From NCBI RefSeq assembly GCF_000772955.1, contig NZ_JPVO01000045.1:1-64000 (forward strand): a stretch of 64,000 nt of DNA, read 5' to 3'. The position numbers and the translations under genes are program-made. Shown piece by piece: positions 19,144 through 29,969 of this stretch. The stretch is from Ureibacillus sinduriensis BLB-1 = JCM 15800 (GTDB taxonomy: Bacteria; Bacillota; Bacilli; Bacillales_A; Planococcaceae). How positions within the stretch are numbered: position 1 is the stretch's first letter; each line of letters begins with the position of its first letter. The notes below the pieces were generated by a model, which was given only the letters and a program-made list of their open reading frames with translations, had not been told where the DNA came from and did no database searches.

Positions 19144-20040
19144 TTATACCTTTAAGAATTTTCTTACCGACATAAAGCTGCCCCATACTCCGATTAAAAT
19201 ACCCATAACCAGGATCAATGCATTGACTTGATAAAGTAGCGGTGTTACGTCAAGTATCTGTAATAATTCACCGTTAAGTTTTGGTTGCAAGACTTTGAAA
19301 ATATTGACATAGACGATGGATACGATGGTCATTGGAACGATTGATCCCAATACCCCAAGCCACATTCCTTCTATTACAAATGGAATTCGAACGAAAGAGT
19401 TCGTAGCACCCACTAGTTTCATAATTTCAATCTCATCTTTACGGGCAATGATTGTAATACGGATGGTATTGGAAATTAAGAATATTGCTGTAAAGAGTAA
19501 GCCGAGAATTAGCACGAGGCCAACATTCCGACTCGTATTGAGGAAACTGAATAGTTTACCAACCTTCTCTTCTCCATACTTTACGTCATTGACATTATCA
19601 AACTTCTCAATTTTCTTTGCGACATTTACCGTTTGCTGGGGTTCCTTCGCTTTTACATAGAGGACATTGTTTAATGGGTTGCTTTGTTCGAAAAGACTCA
19701 AATCTTCCCCATAGCTTTCAATCAATAAATCAAGCTCTTGTTCTTTCGATGAATAGACAACCTCCGAAACACCCGGTAAGTTTTTTATATCCTTCATAAG
19801 TTTCGCTTCTGCGGATTTCGCTTCCGCCGGGTCTGCAATAATCTCGATCAATACTTTGACTTCGACATCCTTTTCGATATCGTCTGCAACTTTGTTCAAG
19901 TTCATCATGATGATGGTAAAGACGCCCACTAATAGCAGGGTAACCGTTACAGCACTGATGGACGCAAATGTCATCCAACCGTTCCGGCCGAGTGACTTTA
20001 TACTTTCACGAAAATGTCGTCGGATTGTTCTACCCTTCAT
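19144..20040 (-). CDS. ftsX: Cell division ABC transporter permease FtsX
   Basis: 298 residues from the ATG at 20040. An upstream in-frame start exists, but this one follows a near-perfect GGAGGTGA inside the end of ftsE and gives the usual short cytoplasmic N terminus. One transmembrane helix (about 24-46), an extracellular domain (about 50-160), then three helices of the FtsX permease domain including IARKDEIEIMKLVGAT. FtsX passes ATP-driven movement of FtsE to extracellular hydrolases. Overlaps ftsE by 11 bp. Confidence 0.96.
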   Translation of the reverse strand: MKGRTIRRHFRESIKSLGRNGWMTFASISAVTVTLLLVGVFTIIMMNLNKVADDIEKDVEVKVLIEIIADPAEAKSAEAKLMKDIKNLPGVSEVVYSSKEQELDLLIESYGEDLSLFEQSNPLNNVLYVKAKEPQQTVNVAKKIEKFDNVNDVKYGEEKVGKLFSFLNTSRNVGLVLILGLLFTAIFLISNTIRITIIARKDEIEIMKLVGATNSFVRIPFVIEGMWLGVLGSIVPMTIVSIVYVNIFKVLQPKLNGELLQILDVTPLLYQVNALILVMGILIGVWGSFMSVRKFLKV

Positions 20041-20716
20041 AGCCGTAGTCACCTCCGTATACATCTCGTACAATTAATCCGCCTTCGATGGCGATTACAC
20101 GTTTTCTGATTGTGTTGACAATTTCACGGTTATGGGTTGCCATTACAATCGTAGTGCCACGAGAGTTGATCTCTTCGAAAATATTCATAATTTCCCAAGA
20201 AGTTTCAGGATCCAGGTTACCTGTAGGCTCGTCCGCTATAACCACTTTAGGCATATTCACAATTGAGCGTGCAATGGAAACACGTTGTTGTTCCCCACCA
20301 GAAAGCTCATTTGGGAACATGCGAACTTTGTGCTTCAAACCTACCAAATCCAATACTTCCATCACCCGTTTGCGGATGTCTTTCGGGTTTTCCTCTATCA
20401 CTTCCAGAGCAAATGCGACATTTTCATACACATTCAGTCGGGGAAGCAGCTTGAAATCTTGAAAAACTACCCCTAGTTGACGTCTTAGTTGCGGCACTTG
20501 TCGATTTTTAAGATTCGATAAGTTCATTCCCGCAATCACGACATCTCCAGAAGTAGGTTTCTCCTCACGATACATTAATTTTATAAAAGTAGATTTACCG
20601 GCACCACTAGGGCCAACTACATAAACAAATTCACCTTTTTTTATATCAATAGAAATCCCATTTGCTGCAACAACACCATTTGGGTATTTCTTCACAACAT
20701 TATTCATTTGAATCAT
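20030..20716 (-). CDS. ftsE: Cell division ATP-binding protein FtsE
   Basis: 228 residues. Walker [10 protein letters not shown] (35-43), Q-loop VVFQDFKLL, signature LSGGEQQR, Walker [13 protein letters not shown] and the switch histidine in [10 protein letters not shown]. It is the cytoplasmic ATPase of FtsEX, which controls peptidoglycan hydrolases during elongation or division and affects sporulation in bacilli. It is first of the operon ftsE-ftsX, with the M23 gene close downstream. Confidence 0.96.
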   Translation of the reverse strand: MIQMNNVVKKYPNGVVAANGISIDIKKGEFVYVVGPSGAGKSTFIKLMYREEKPTSGDVVIAGMNLSNLKNRQVPQLRRQLGVVFQDFKLLPRLNVYENVAFALEVIEENPKDIRKRVMEVLDLVGLKHKVRMFPNELSGGEQQRVSIARSIVNMPKVVIADEPTGNLDPETSWEIMNIFEEINSRGTTIVMATHNREIVNTIRKRVIAIEGGLIVRDVYGGDYGYEG

Positions 20717-21118
20717 TAATTAAAACCACCTAAGTTCAAGTTTCTATTAACTAGATTTTTTCACTCACCATCCATTATAGCACTCATTCCCTCAGATTTT
20801 ATTACATTTTCATTTCATATTTCTAGTTACGAAGGTTAGCTTTAGACAAATTTCCACATTTCCCATGATAATAGAACTAAAAATTTTCTTCCCTCTTTCT
20901 ATTATTCCATTAATAGACAAATATTCCTTTTAAATTACAATAATTTATTTTTGAAACCTGAGAGGAATGAGATAAGAGCTTAACCCACGGTTGGATAATA
21001 GAAACTCTTATCATATTTGTCTAACTATCTAAATTTCTGCAAATAGATTGTGTACATGTATTCTTCAATCCAGTTGAAATAAACGGGATTGTTGCTTTCC
21101 CAAAATAGATACACAAAA
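20717..21118. other. Intergenic region upstream of ftsE
   Basis: About 400 bp of AT-rich DNA with no credible gene. The only structure seen is GATAAGAG at 20971 pairing with CTCTTATC at 21005, with a nested AACC/GGTT inside the loop. The cccB cytochrome gene found near this position in B. subtilis is absent. Confidence 0.55.
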
Positions 21119-21146
21119 AAAACGAACCGCATTTGCGATTCGTTTT
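21119..21146 (-). terminator. Terminator of the DUF4097 gene
   Basis: AAAACGAA-CGC / GCG-TTCGTTTT stem with a four-base loop; on the minus strand the exit is a run of eight T. It begins inside the last codons of the gene. Confidence 0.85.
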
Positions 21147-21151
21147 CAAGA

Positions 21152-22357
21152 TTATTCTGCAATGTATCGAACGATGATTGTACCAGTTCGGGATTCACCA
21201 TTTACTTTTAAAATATCGGCATTGTCGATTATTTTATCGAAGCGATAGGTTTTAAGGAAAAATTGATCTTCCTCCATTCTCGTCTCAACATCCGGCAAGC
21301 CTACATCGGCTTTCCCGAAGTTCGTAGCCACTTGTCCATCAATCGATAGAGTTTTCGGCACATACAGTTCCACTGCACCTGCAACAGTTTGTGCTTTTAC
21401 TTTTCGAGCATCTTTAGCGTTCGTAGTAATGACTACTGCTCCGTTTACAGATTCGGCTTCGACTTCTTGCAACTCACCATCAATATAGATGCGTCCATTT
21501 ACCGTTTCCGCTTCCAGATCTTCGCCTTTTACATGGCGAAGCTCGATTGCCCCATTACCAGTTTCGATATTAGCATGCTGGAAGGAGGAATGATCCACTT
21601 TTACGGCGCCATTATAAGTTTTCACCTTAATGAGCTTAGATTCCAGGTTTTGAATTGTCACGCCGCCATTTAGTAGACGAATTAGGACAAGATCATATAA
21701 CTTTTCTGGAATGAGTAGGCGCAAGGAAACTTGGGACATCTTTGGCGAAACAGAGATTGTCAATTTTTCATTCGTTAAGTTCACAAATTTTTCTTCAAAT
21801 TGCGCTCTCGTTTTTTCCTCATCATGATCTATCAGCGAGGTTTTTACTTGTGCTTCCACTAGTAATTGTTCACCATCCGATTTAACAAGGTCCACTTTCC
21901 CATTTGGGATCTCAACCTCAATCCCCTTCACTTCATTTGCATCAAAGGAATAAGTATTATCAAACTGCACCTTTTCACCAAATGGAAATTCAAGATCAAA
22001 GTCTTTGATTTTAGTAAAGGTCGTATTCATCAATCCCATTACCCGCTCACTAAATTGAGAAAGGTCCAGTTTTAAATCATTCATAAATTCATCCATTTTT
22101 TTGTTTGCTTCTTTATTATTAAATGCTTTGCCAAAGATGTCTTCAAAGCCCGTTTTGGATTTCTTTTCTTCATCAAAAGTTTGTTTATGCGTACTGTCAG
22201 TTTTCCCCTCTTCCTCAGTGCTCTTTGCAAGAGGTACGATTGTGGTTGGAGTGGAGATTTGTTCTTTTGTTAACGACTCAAGTAAAACAATTGCCTCTTC
22301 AGCTGTGATGGTTCCGTTTTCAACTAATTTTAAAATGCGTTTGCGTTCGTTTTCCAT
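21152..22357 (-). CDS. DUF4097 family protein, YvlB-like
   Basis: 401 residues. The N terminus (KRILKLVENGTITAEEAIVLLESL) is the short SHOCT/YvlB-like helical domain; a charged linker follows, then a beta-rich repeat region (about 130-400) with recurring hydrophobic/Gly-Asn-Gly turns (VEIPNGKVDL, VKTYNGAVKV, IETGNGAIEL, AETVNGRIYI, AESVNGAVVI), the DUF4097 beta-helix signature. No signal peptide. In B. subtilis yvlB also lies near uvrA and belongs to a cell-envelope stress group. Molecular function is unknown. Confidence 0.8.
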   Translation of the reverse strand: MENERKRILKLVENGTITAEEAIVLLESLTKEQISTPTTIVPLAKSTEEEGKTDSTHKQTFDEEKKSKTGFEDIFGKAFNNKEANKKMDEFMNDLKLDLSQFSERVMGLMNTTFTKIKDFDLEFPFGEKVQFDNTYSFDANEVKGIEVEIPNGKVDLVKSDGEQLLVEAQVKTSLIDHDEEKTRAQFEEKFVNLTNEKLTISVSPKMSQVSLRLLIPEKLYDLVLIRLLNGGVTIQNLESKLIKVKTYNGAVKVDHSSFQHANIETGNGAIELRHVKGEDLEAETVNGRIYIDGELQEVEAESVNGAVVITTNAKDARKVKAQTVAGAVELYVPKTLSIDGQVATNFGKADVGLPDVETRMEEDQFFLKTYRFDKIIDNADILKVNGESRTGTIIVRYIAE

Positions 22358-22460
22358 GATAAAAAAGCCTCCCTCTATTTATATATTTAGTTATACGCTG
22401 AGGGAGGACCAAAAGTTTCAATTTCTACCTATAAATCGATAGTTCAATACGATACTTTTA

Positions 22461-22493
22461 TTCATCATGCATTAAAATAGTTTGCATGATGAA
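22461..22493. other. Hairpin downstream of uvrA
   Basis: Perfect 11-bp inverted repeat TTCATCATGCA / TGCATGATGAA with an 11-base loop, about 70 bp past the uvrA stop. There is no T run on the minus side, so it may stabilise the mRNA end or be a weak terminator. Confidence 0.5.
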
Positions 22494-22561
22494 CGGTGCC
22501 CCCGCATCAGCCCCGATTTAAACATAGAAGAATTTCATGTTACTTAACTAATTCCGATGAA

Positions 22562-25429
22562 TTATTTATTCGTTGCTTCGGCCAGTAGGGCGTCCATTCG
22601 TTTTCGATCGCGTTCCAACACTGTTTTTAAATAGCGCCCTGTGTAGGATTGTTCGTTGGACGAAATATCTTCCGGTGTGCCCGTGGCTAAAATCGTTCCG
22701 CCCTTTTCTCCACCTTCCGGACCTAAGTCGATCAAATAATCGGCTGTTTTAATAACGTCCAGGTTATGTTCAATTACTAGGACCGTATCTCCGTTCTCCA
22801 CCAATCGCTGCAACACTTTCAGAAGTCGTGCAATATCATGGGCATGGAGACCTGTAGTCGGTTCATCCAGGATGTAGATGGATTTCCCAGTTGAACGACG
22901 ATGTAATTCAGAAGCCAACTTTACACGCTGTGCTTCCCCACCAGAAAGTGTGGTAGCCGGTTGCCCCAATTTCATATATCCGAGTCCCACATCAACAATT
23001 GTTTGAAGTTTCCTTTGGATTTTTGGGACATTTTCAAAGAATACGACGGCATCTTCAATGGTCATATCTAATAGCTCCGCTATATTTTTGTCCTTATATC
23101 GCACTTCCAGCGTTTCACGATTATAACGTTTTCCGTGGCATACTTCACATGGGACATAAACGTCGGGCAGGAAGTGCATCTCGATCCGGATGATGCCGTC
23201 CCCACTACACGCTTCACAACGACCGCCTTTGACATTGAAGCTAAAACGTCCCTTTTTGTAACCGCGGACTTTCGCTTCATTTGTCGAAGCGAAAAGGTCG
23301 CGGATGTCATCAAATACACCTGTATAGGTTGCTGGATTGGATCGAGGCGTTCGGCCGATTGGAGATTGGTCGATATCAATGACCTTTTCCAAGTGCTCGA
23401 TGCCTGTAATCTCCTTATGCGCACCAGGCTTGGTACGTGCACGATTTAACTTGTGGGCAAGTGCTTTATATAGAATCTCATTGATCAGAGTGGATTTTCC
23501 TGATCCGGATACTCCTGTTACCGCGACAAATTGCCCCAATGGGATATCCACTTTCACATTTTTTAAATTGTTTTCCGTCGCGCCTTTAATTGTGATTTTG
23601 CGACCATCAGGTTTTCGGCGTTCAATCGGAAGTGGGATGAATTTTTTTCCGCTTAAATATTGTCCAGTAATCGAAGCAGGATTGTTCATGACTTCTTCCG
23701 GCGTTCCTGCAGCCACAATCTCCCCGCCATGAACACCGGCCCCTGGTCCCACGTCTATTAAATAATCCGCGGCCATCATTGTATCTTCGTCATGCTCCAC
23801 TACAATCAACGTGTTTCCTAGATCGCGCATATCTTGCATTGTCGCTACTAGACGGTCATTATCCCTTTGGTGCAATCCAATGGATGGTTCATCCAGAATA
23901 TAGAGCACGCCAGATAAACGCGAACCAATTTGTGTCGCTAGTCGGATCCTTTGCGCCTCTCCACCTGATAATGTTCCTGCAGAGCGGGAGAGGGTTAAAT
24001 AGTCTAGTCCCACATTAATCAAAAAGCTCAGTCTTTCGGTTATTTCACGAATGATTAGTTTCGCTATCTGCATATCTTTTTCCGAAAGTGTCAGATTGGA
24101 GAAGAAGTTATACATATCACCTACTGAATGCTGGGTTGCTTCTGCAATATGTAAACCTTCCACTTTCACTGCAAGTGTCTCAGGTCTTAAACGATAACCT
24201 TTACATGATGGGCAGGCTTGCTCGGTCATATATTTTTGCATCTGCTCCCTGACATAGTCGGAAGTAGAATCACGGAAACGTCGCTCAATATTGCCAACGA
24301 CCCCTTCAAATTCAATTTCTTTGTTATGAACACTGCCATATTCATTTTCATAATAAAAATGGATTCTTTCGCTGCCCGATCCATATAAAATTTTATCCAT
24401 CTGGCTCGTTGGCAACTGTGATACCGGCACATCCATTGCGATTCCATAATGGGTACAAACTGCTTTTAATAACTGTGGATAGTATTGTGAGCTTGTCGGT
24501 TCCCATGCAGCAATTGCATGTTCCTCCAGCGTTTTCTCCCAGTCCGGTATCAACAAGTCCAAGTCGACTTCTTGTTTTGAACCAAGTCCATCACATGACG
24601 GGCAAGCTCCAAAAGGACTGTTGAAAGAAAACATGCGCGGCTCCAGTTCACCTATTGAAAATCCACATAGCGGACAAGCATGATGTTCACTGAATAATAG
24701 TTCCTCATGCTCCATGACATCCACTAGGACCTTTCCATCCGCTAAATTACAAGCAGCCTCAAGGGATTCGAATAATCTCGAAGAAATCCCATCTTTCAGT
24801 ACAACCCGGTCTATAACTACTTCAATATTATGTTTTTTATTTTTATCCAACTCAATGGAATCGTCCAAATCCTGCATCTCACCATCTATACGGACGCGCA
24901 CATACCCTTGCTTCTTCAAGTCTTCAAGCAGTTTGACGTGTGCTCCCTTACGCCCGGAAACTACTGGTGCGAGCAATTGCATTTTCGTTCTTTCGGGATA
25001 TTCCAATAAACGATCGACCATTTGTTCAATGGTTTGCGATGCAATTTCAATCCTATGATTAGGACAAATCGGTTTACCGACTCGTGCGAATAATAAACGT
25101 AAATAGTCGTATATTTCCGTGACAGTCCCTACAGTGGAACGAGGGTTTTTGCTCGTCGTTTTTTGGTCGATTGAAATAGCGGGAGATAATCCTTCAATGG
25201 AATCAACATCTGGTTTATCCATCTGACCAAGAAATTGTCGGGCATAAGCAGAGAGGGATTCAACGTAGCGGCGTTGTCCTTCTGCGTAGATTGTATCGAA
25301 AGCAAGCGAAGATTTTCCCGATCCCGATAAACCTGTTATGACAACAAGCTTATCGCGCGGGATGGTTACATTTATGTTTTTCAGGTTATTTGAACGTGCA
25401 CCTTGCACTACTATTTCAGTATTTTTCAC
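22562..25429 (-). CDS. uvrA: Excinuclease ABC subunit A
   Basis: 955 residues, normal for UvrA. Two ABC ATPase halves: Walker [10 protein letters not shown] near the N terminus and GVSGSGKST in the second half, with two LSGGEAQR signatures. Zinc cysteine pairs are visible at CPLCGF...CPSC and CEAC...CEVC. UvrA dimers scan DNA for bulky damage and load UvrB in nucleotide excision repair. GTG start only a few bases after the uvrB stop, so the two form one operon. Confidence 0.97.
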   Translation of the reverse strand: MKNTEIVVQGARSNNLKNINVTIPRDKLVVITGLSGSGKSSLAFDTIYAEGQRRYVESLSAYARQFLGQMDKPDVDSIEGLSPAISIDQKTTSKNPRSTVGTVTEIYDYLRLLFARVGKPICPNHRIEIASQTIEQMVDRLLEYPERTKMQLLAPVVSGRKGAHVKLLEDLKKQGYVRVRIDGEMQDLDDSIELDKNKKHNIEVVIDRVVLKDGISSRLFESLEAACNLADGKVLVDVMEHEELLFSEHHACPLCGFSIGELEPRMFSFNSPFGACPSCDGLGSKQEVDLDLLIPDWEKTLEEHAIAAWEPTSSQYYPQLLKAVCTHYGIAMDVPVSQLPTSQMDKILYGSGSERIHFYYENEYGSVHNKEIEFEGVVGNIERRFRDSTSDYVREQMQKYMTEQACPSCKGYRLRPETLAVKVEGLHIAEATQHSVGDMYNFFSNLTLSEKDMQIAKLIIREITERLSFLINVGLDYLTLSRSAGTLSGGEAQRIRLATQIGSRLSGVLYILDEPSIGLHQRDNDRLVATMQDMRDLGNTLIVVEHDEDTMMAADYLIDVGPGAGVHGGEIVAAGTPEEVMNNPASITGQYLSGKKFIPLPIERRKPDGRKITIKGATENNLKNVKVDIPLGQFVAVTGVSGSGKSTLINEILYKALAHKLNRARTKPGAHKEITGIEHLEKVIDIDQSPIGRTPRSNPATYTGVFDDIRDLFASTNEAKVRGYKKGRFSFNVKGGRCEACSGDGIIRIEMHFLPDVYVPCEVCHGKRYNRETLEVRYKDKNIAELLDMTIEDAVVFFENVPKIQRKLQTIVDVGLGYMKLGQPATTLSGGEAQRVKLASELHRRSTGKSIYILDEPTTGLHAHDIARLLKVLQRLVENGDTVLVIEHNLDVIKTADYLIDLGPEGGEKGGTILATGTPEDISSNEQSYTGRYLKTVLERDRKRMDALLAEATNK

Positions 25430-25435
25430 AATAGA

Positions 25436-27415
25436 TTATCCCTCTACCTTCAATTCAAATATTGTATCTCTCAATTCTGCTGCACGTTCAAAGTCAAGTG
25501 CTTTTGCGGCATCTTTCATTTCCAATTCAAGCGATGCAATCAGTTTCTCGATTTCGGACTTTGTCATCTTTTTGCCCTTCATCACCTTTGTAACGTATGT
25601 TTCCTCAGCTTCTGCCGCTTGTGTTGCGCGAATCAATTCCGGAATTTTTTTCTGGATTGTCTGCGGTGTGATGCCATGCTCTTTGTTATAGCTCTCTTGT
25701 ATTGTACGTCGGCGTTTTGTTTCGTCTATTGCCTTTCTCATCGAATCCGTAATGTTATCTGCATACATAATGACATGTCCGTTGGAATTTCGGGCTGCCC
25801 TTCCGATTGTCTGGATCAGTGAGCGTTCGGAACGTAAAAACCCTTCCTTGTCAGCATCAAGAATGGCGACAAGAGAAACTTCTGGAATATCCAAGCCCTC
25901 ACGAAGCAAGTTAATCCCCACTAATACATCGTGTGTTCCTTTACGTAGTTCTCTTAGGATTTCTATCCGCTCCAGTGTTTTTATTTCTGAATGGAGATAC
26001 TCTACTTTAATACCCAGTTCTTTCAGATAATCTGTTAAATCTTCGGACATTTTTTTCGTTAAGGTTGTAATAAGCACACGCTCATTGTTTCTTACCCGTT
26101 CATTAATTTCATCAATCAAATCATCAATTTGCCCTTCTATCGGCCGCACGTCAATCGTTGGGTCCAGCAATCCGGTAGGACGTATGATTTGTTCAACCAT
26201 TTCCGGTGTGTGCTCAAGTTCATATGGACCTGGTGTTGCTGAAACAAAGATGGCCTGACTGATATGTTGTTCAAACTCTTCAAATTTCAACGGTCTGTTG
26301 TCCAAAGCGGATGGCAAGCGGAATCCATGCTCCACCAGAACTCCCTTGCGTGCCTGGTCGCCGTTAAACATCCCGCGAATTTGCGGCAATGTTACGTGAC
26401 TCTCATCCACAACCAACAAGAAGTCCTTCGGGAAGTAGTCAAGCAATGTATAAGGTGTTGCGCCTGCTTCTCTTAATGTTAAATGACGTGAATAGTTTTC
26501 GATTCCTGAACAGAATCCCATTTCACGCATCATTTCCAAATCGTAATTTGTCCGTTGTTCCAAGCGCTGCGCTTCCAATAATTTATCTTCTGATCGGAAT
26601 TTCTCAAGTTGTTGTTCAAGTTCGACTTCAATATTTTCAATCGCCTTCACCATTTTTTCTTCACGTGTTACGAAGTGGGATGCCGGGAAAATAGCAACGT
26701 GGTCACGATCACCCAAAATTTCTCCTGTTAGAGCATCCACTTCGCGAATACGGTCGATTTCATCTCCGAAAAATTCCACACGGAGGCACTTTTCATCGCG
26801 CGATGCCGGGAAAATCTCCACAACATCCCCTCTTACACGGAATGTCCCGCGGGTAAAATTGATATCATTTCGCTCATATTGAATGTCCACCAGTTTCCGC
26901 AACAATTGGTTGCGTTCTATTTCCATACCGGTACGAACAGAAACAACCATTTCGCGGTACTCTTCCGGATTCCCCAATCCGTATATGCAGGAAACAGAAG
27001 CGATGATGATGACATCATCCCTTTCAAACAATGCCGATGTCGCAGAGTGTCTTAGTTTATCGATTTCGTCATTAATACTTGAGTCTTTTTCGATGTATGT
27101 ATCGGTTTGTGGTACATACGCTTCCGGTTGAAAGTAGTCGTAGTAACTTACAAAGTATTCAACTGCATTGTTTGGGAAGAATTGTTTGAATTCGCTATAA
27201 AGCTGTCCTGCCAACGTTTTGTTATGCGCTATTACGAGCGTAGGCTTTTTTACTTCTTTGATGACATTGGAGATTGTAAATGTTTTACCTGTACCTGTAG
27301 CCCCGAGCAGCGTCTGGTTACGCTTCCCCTCTTGCACGCCCTTAACAAGCTCTTTTATGGCGTTTGGCTGATCGCCGCTAGGTTGATATGCGGATTGTAA
27401 GTCAAATGTGCCCAT
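25436..27415 (-). CDS. uvrB: Excinuclease ABC subunit B
   Basis: 659 residues. Walker [11 protein letters not shown], the beta-hairpin [12 protein letters not shown], helicase motifs with [10 protein letters not shown] and [13 protein letters not shown], and the C-terminal UVR motif ([21 protein letters not shown]). UvrB verifies damage and recruits UvrC. First gene of the uvrB-uvrA operon; a LexA-like box lies about 75 bp upstream, as expected for an SOS gene. Confidence 0.97.
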   Translation of the reverse strand: MGTFDLQSAYQPSGDQPNAIKELVKGVQEGKRNQTLLGATGTGKTFTISNVIKEVKKPTLVIAHNKTLAGQLYSEFKQFFPNNAVEYFVSYYDYFQPEAYVPQTDTYIEKDSSINDEIDKLRHSATSALFERDDVIIIASVSCIYGLGNPEEYREMVVSVRTGMEIERNQLLRKLVDIQYERNDINFTRGTFRVRGDVVEIFPASRDEKCLRVEFFGDEIDRIREVDALTGEILGDRDHVAIFPASHFVTREEKMVKAIENIEVELEQQLEKFRSEDKLLEAQRLEQRTNYDLEMMREMGFCSGIENYSRHLTLREAGATPYTLLDYFPKDFLLVVDESHVTLPQIRGMFNGDQARKGVLVEHGFRLPSALDNRPLKFEEFEQHISQAIFVSATPGPYELEHTPEMVEQIIRPTGLLDPTIDVRPIEGQIDDLIDEINERVRNNERVLITTLTKKMSEDLTDYLKELGIKVEYLHSEIKTLERIEILRELRKGTHDVLVGINLLREGLDIPEVSLVAILDADKEGFLRSERSLIQTIGRAARNSNGHVIMYADNITDSMRKAIDETKRRRTIQESYNKEHGITPQTIQKKIPELIRATQAAEAEETYVTKVMKGKKMTKSEIEKLIASLELEMKDAAKALDFERAAELRDTIFELKVEG

Positions 27416-27488
27416 TTTTCGTTCGTCCTTCCATCCAAATCTTGTATATTCATTTTAGCATATCCTTTTTCAAATTACGAGAAATATG

Positions 27489-27502
27489 CGAACGTATATT
27501 CT
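27489..27502. promoter_or_regulatory. Candidate LexA (SOS) box upstream of uvrB
   Basis: CGAACGTATATTCT: one perfect CGAAC half-site and a degenerate second half. It is the reverse complement of the box upstream of addB. uvrB is a classical SOS gene, which supports the reading. Confidence 0.65.
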
Positions 27503-27607
27503 TAATCTCTTTCAGTTTAGTTATGTATTATTTAATTGCCTATAATCCATTTAACCAAACTATTAGCATTATTTTCTATTATGGTACAAACCAGATAAAA
27601 TAAAACA

Positions 27608-27642
27608 AACTCCAAAAGCGTGATTCCTTTGCTTTTGGAGTT
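27608..27642 (-). terminator. Terminator of the aldehyde dehydrogenase gene
   Basis: Perfect 12-bp arms AACTCCAAAAGC / GCTTTTGGAGTT around an 11-base loop; the minus-strand exit is T-rich (TTTGTTTTATTTT). It lies about 110 bp past the stop. Confidence 0.75.
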
Positions 27643-27752
27643 ATACCTAACCTTTTTATAAAATTATGTTTGATTCTTTCTTTGCGAACAAAAATTGATG
27701 CTCCCGCTTTTTTAAAAGACTGATGAACCAGCTAGCTGTTAAAGCGCCTGTT

Positions 27753-29204
27753 TTATTGATTCCATACAACCAACTTCGTTTCTGTCATCTCATGGATGGC
27801 GTATTTTACTCCTTCTTTCCCGGTGCCGCTTTCTTTCACACCACCGTACGGCATTTGATCCACGCGGTATGTAGGGACATCGTTGATAATCACTCCGCCA
27901 ACCTGCAGTTTTTTTGATGCTTTGAAGGCTGTTTGGATATCATTTGTAAAAATACCCGCTTGCAAACCATATTTTGAATCATTGATTTCCGCAATTCCTT
28001 TATCAATGGACGAAATGCGATTGACAATGACAATAGGTGCAAATACTTCCTGGCATGAAACATTAAGATTTGAAGATACGTTCGTTAAAATGGTCGGCAA
28101 AAAGACGTCATTCTCGATTTTTCCGCCCGTCATTACTTTGGCGCCGTTTTCAACCGCTTCTTCTACCCAGCTTAAGGCGCGTTCTTGTTCGGCACTATGA
28201 ATCATTGCTGATACATCTGTATTTTTATCCAATGGATTACCTACGATTAACTTTTTTGCCGCTTCAACAAATTGCTCTATAAAATCATCGAACACCTCTT
28301 CCATCACGTACGTACGTTGCAATGAAATACAAACTTGTCCCTGATTTGAAAAGGCGCCCGCTATACATTTAGGTACAATTTGTGATAAATCCACACCCTT
28401 ATCAATGATCAGCCCGGCGTTTGAGCCAAGTTCTAATGCAACCTTTTTTAAGCCGGCTCTCTCCCGGATTCCGATTCCGACAGCAGGACTTCCGGTAAAT
28501 GTGATCATTTTTACTTTATTGCTTTCAACTAAAGCATCCCCTACTGTTTTCCCGCTTCCCGTAATTACATTGAATGCCCCTTTAGGCAAGGCTGTTTGAT
28601 CGATCAATTCCGCCAAAAACAAAGCAGAAAGGGGCGTTTGGGATGCGGGTTTTAAAACAATTGTATTCCCTGCTGCAATCGCAGGCCCTACTTTATGTGC
28701 TACCAAATTTTGCGGGAAATTGAATGGTGTAATAGCCCCGATGACGCCCAGTGGTTCTTCGATTGTGTAACCGAAACGATTTGCCCCATTTTTGGCCGCA
28801 TCCATCGGGATTATTTCCCCTGTTATACGCTTTGCTTCTTCTGCTGCAAATTTATATGTTTCGATTGTGCGATCAATTTCGCCCAATGCAAATTTCATTG
28901 GTTTTGCTGCTTCCAAGGAAATAATCTCCGCCGCTTTCTCACGATTTTCCGCGAAAAGTTGTGCAATATGCTCCAGGATGGATGCCCTTTCATAGGCAGT
29001 CAGCTTTTCCATCTCTTCTCTTGAATCAAAAGCCATATCAATAGCTTGCTCTACTTCACTGCGTGAAGCCTGTGGGATATAGGCAAGGATTTCTTTCGTA
29101 TACGGTGAATAAAGTTCCGCTTTTTTCTCCGCTGTTTTCCATTGTCCATTGACGTAATAGTTCTTTTCAAATGTGTTTGATTTGATATGATTCATATTTT
29201 CCAT
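27753..29204 (-). CDS. NAD(P)-dependent aldehyde dehydrogenase family protein
   Basis: 483 residues from the ATG at 29204, preceded by AAAGGA; the frame is open 45 codons further but that stretch looks non-coding. Typical ALDH features: GAITPFNFPQNL, the nucleotide-binding FTGSPAVG, general base Glu258 in ALELGSNAG, and nucleophile Cys292 in GQVCISLQ. It resembles the lactaldehyde / non-phosphorylating glyceraldehyde-3-phosphate group of the superfamily, but substrate cannot be assigned. Monocistronic, with its own terminator. Confidence 0.9.
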   Translation of the reverse strand: MENMNHIKSNTFEKNYYVNGQWKTAEKKAELYSPYTKEILAYIPQASRSEVEQAIDMAFDSREEMEKLTAYERASILEHIAQLFAENREKAAEIISLEAAKPMKFALGEIDRTIETYKFAAEEAKRITGEIIPMDAAKNGANRFGYTIEEPLGVIGAITPFNFPQNLVAHKVGPAIAAGNTIVLKPASQTPLSALFLAELIDQTALPKGAFNVITGSGKTVGDALVESNKVKMITFTGSPAVGIGIRERAGLKKVALELGSNAGLIIDKGVDLSQIVPKCIAGAFSNQGQVCISLQRTYVMEEVFDDFIEQFVEAAKKLIVGNPLDKNTDVSAMIHSAEQERALSWVEEAVENGAKVMTGGKIENDVFLPTILTNVSSNLNVSCQEVFAPIVIVNRISSIDKGIAEINDSKYGLQAGIFTNDIQTAFKASKKLQVGGVIINDVPTYRVDQMPYGGVKESGTGKEGVKYAIHEMTETKLVVWNQ

Positions 29205-29338
29205 TTTGGTCCCAAATCCTTTCTCGTTTTTGATATTTAAAGAATATATCGTTCTTTCCTCCAATGAAGAAGTTATATTATAGAATGTCATCACACATTT
29301 GTTTACAGTGCGATATTTCATATTATAGTCCAAATACA

Positions 29339-29411
29339 AAAAGGTCGCCTTTAGTTAAGCCCCTACTTCGGTTGAAATAAGGATCGTTACTTGTCATGGC
29401 GACTTTTTAAA
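29339..29411 (-). terminator. Possible long-loop terminator of the IDEAL gene
   Basis: AAAAAGGTCGCC near 29339 can pair with GGCGACTTTTT near 29400, leaving a loop of about 50 bases; on the minus strand it exits into CTTTTTG. The long loop makes this uncertain. Confidence 0.4.
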
Positions 29412-29424
29412 TCGAATTATTCAT

Positions 29425-29691
29425 TTACATTACGGACTCTTGCGTCTCTTCCATTTCATGAGTTTCTTGTAATTCGCTTAGTTCCTTTGTGTACTTATAA
29501 AAAGCTTCTTCGTTTCTTTCATCCAATGCATTATCGATGAGATCTTTAAGCTGTTCAATTCTTTGCAATCTTTGCATCCGGTTCAAAAACAAGTCCAAAT
29601 AAATGTCATTCAACAACTTTTCAGATTCGTTTGCATGTTGATAGTGCCCAACTGCTTTAAGAAAATCTGTGTATGAATAATATTTATCCAT
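29425..29691 (-). CDS. IDEAL domain protein (YhzC-like)
   Basis: 88 residues from the ATG at 29691; the upstream in-frame GTG is rejected because it overlaps the GGGGTGAT ribosome site. The region LLNDIYLDLFLNRMQRLQRI followed by LKDLIDNALDERNEEAFYKYTKEL (about 26-72) is the IDEAL motif, a short helical module found in bacilli. The C terminus is acidic. It is divergent from comK, as yhzC is in B. subtilis. Molecular role unknown. Confidence 0.85.
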   Translation of the reverse strand: MDKYYSYTDFLKAVGHYQHANESEKLLNDIYLDLFLNRMQRLQRIEQLKDLIDNALDERNEEAFYKYTKELSELQETHEMEETQESVM

Positions 29692-29747
29692 CGATATCAC
29701 CCCGATTCCCTTTTTTCTATTATAAAAAATTGATAGTCAATTTGCAA

Positions 29748-29762
29748 TATTTTCTGAAAAAT
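29748..29762. promoter_or_regulatory. CodY-like box between the IDEAL gene and comK
   Basis: TATTTTCTGAAAAAT matches the CodY consensus AATTTTCWGAAAATT at 13 of 15 positions. It is 57 bp upstream of the IDEAL gene and about 130 bp upstream of the comK promoter, so it could act on either. In B. subtilis CodY represses comK. Confidence 0.45.
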
Positions 29763-29889
29763 AGATATATTTTTTATTCTAAAACGAAGATATACCTACT
29801 TCCTAGGATGTTTTCAACTTCCACTGCATTTCGTTTAATTATAGTAATAGGGGAAATGGAGATATTTCAAAAAATGTCAAAATTTCCAA

Positions 29890-29918
29890 TTGAATTGGTA
29901 AAAAGTTCATATTATAAT
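29890..29918 (+). promoter_or_regulatory. Promoter of comK
   Basis: TTGAAT and a perfect TATAAT separated by 17 bases, about 50 bp upstream of the comK start. A 13-bp palindrome, CCAATTGAATTGG (29886-29898), overlaps the -35 element and could be an operator. Confidence 0.65.
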
Positions 29919-29969
29919 TTTATTAAATCGGTTATATAGCATTATAAAAATATTATTGGAGGAGTATTT

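Larger units (their letters stand above)
27416..27752. other. Intergenic region between uvrB and the aldehyde dehydrogenase
   Basis: 337 bp holding the uvrB control region (LexA-like box at 27489) and the terminator of the upstream minus-strand gene (27608-27642). No ORF with a ribosome site. Confidence 0.7.

Noticed and set aside
25338-25822. Frames of 117 and 139 residues on the plus strand opposite uvrB/uvrA
   Set aside because: Shadow of highly conserved repair genes; no ribosome site or independent support.
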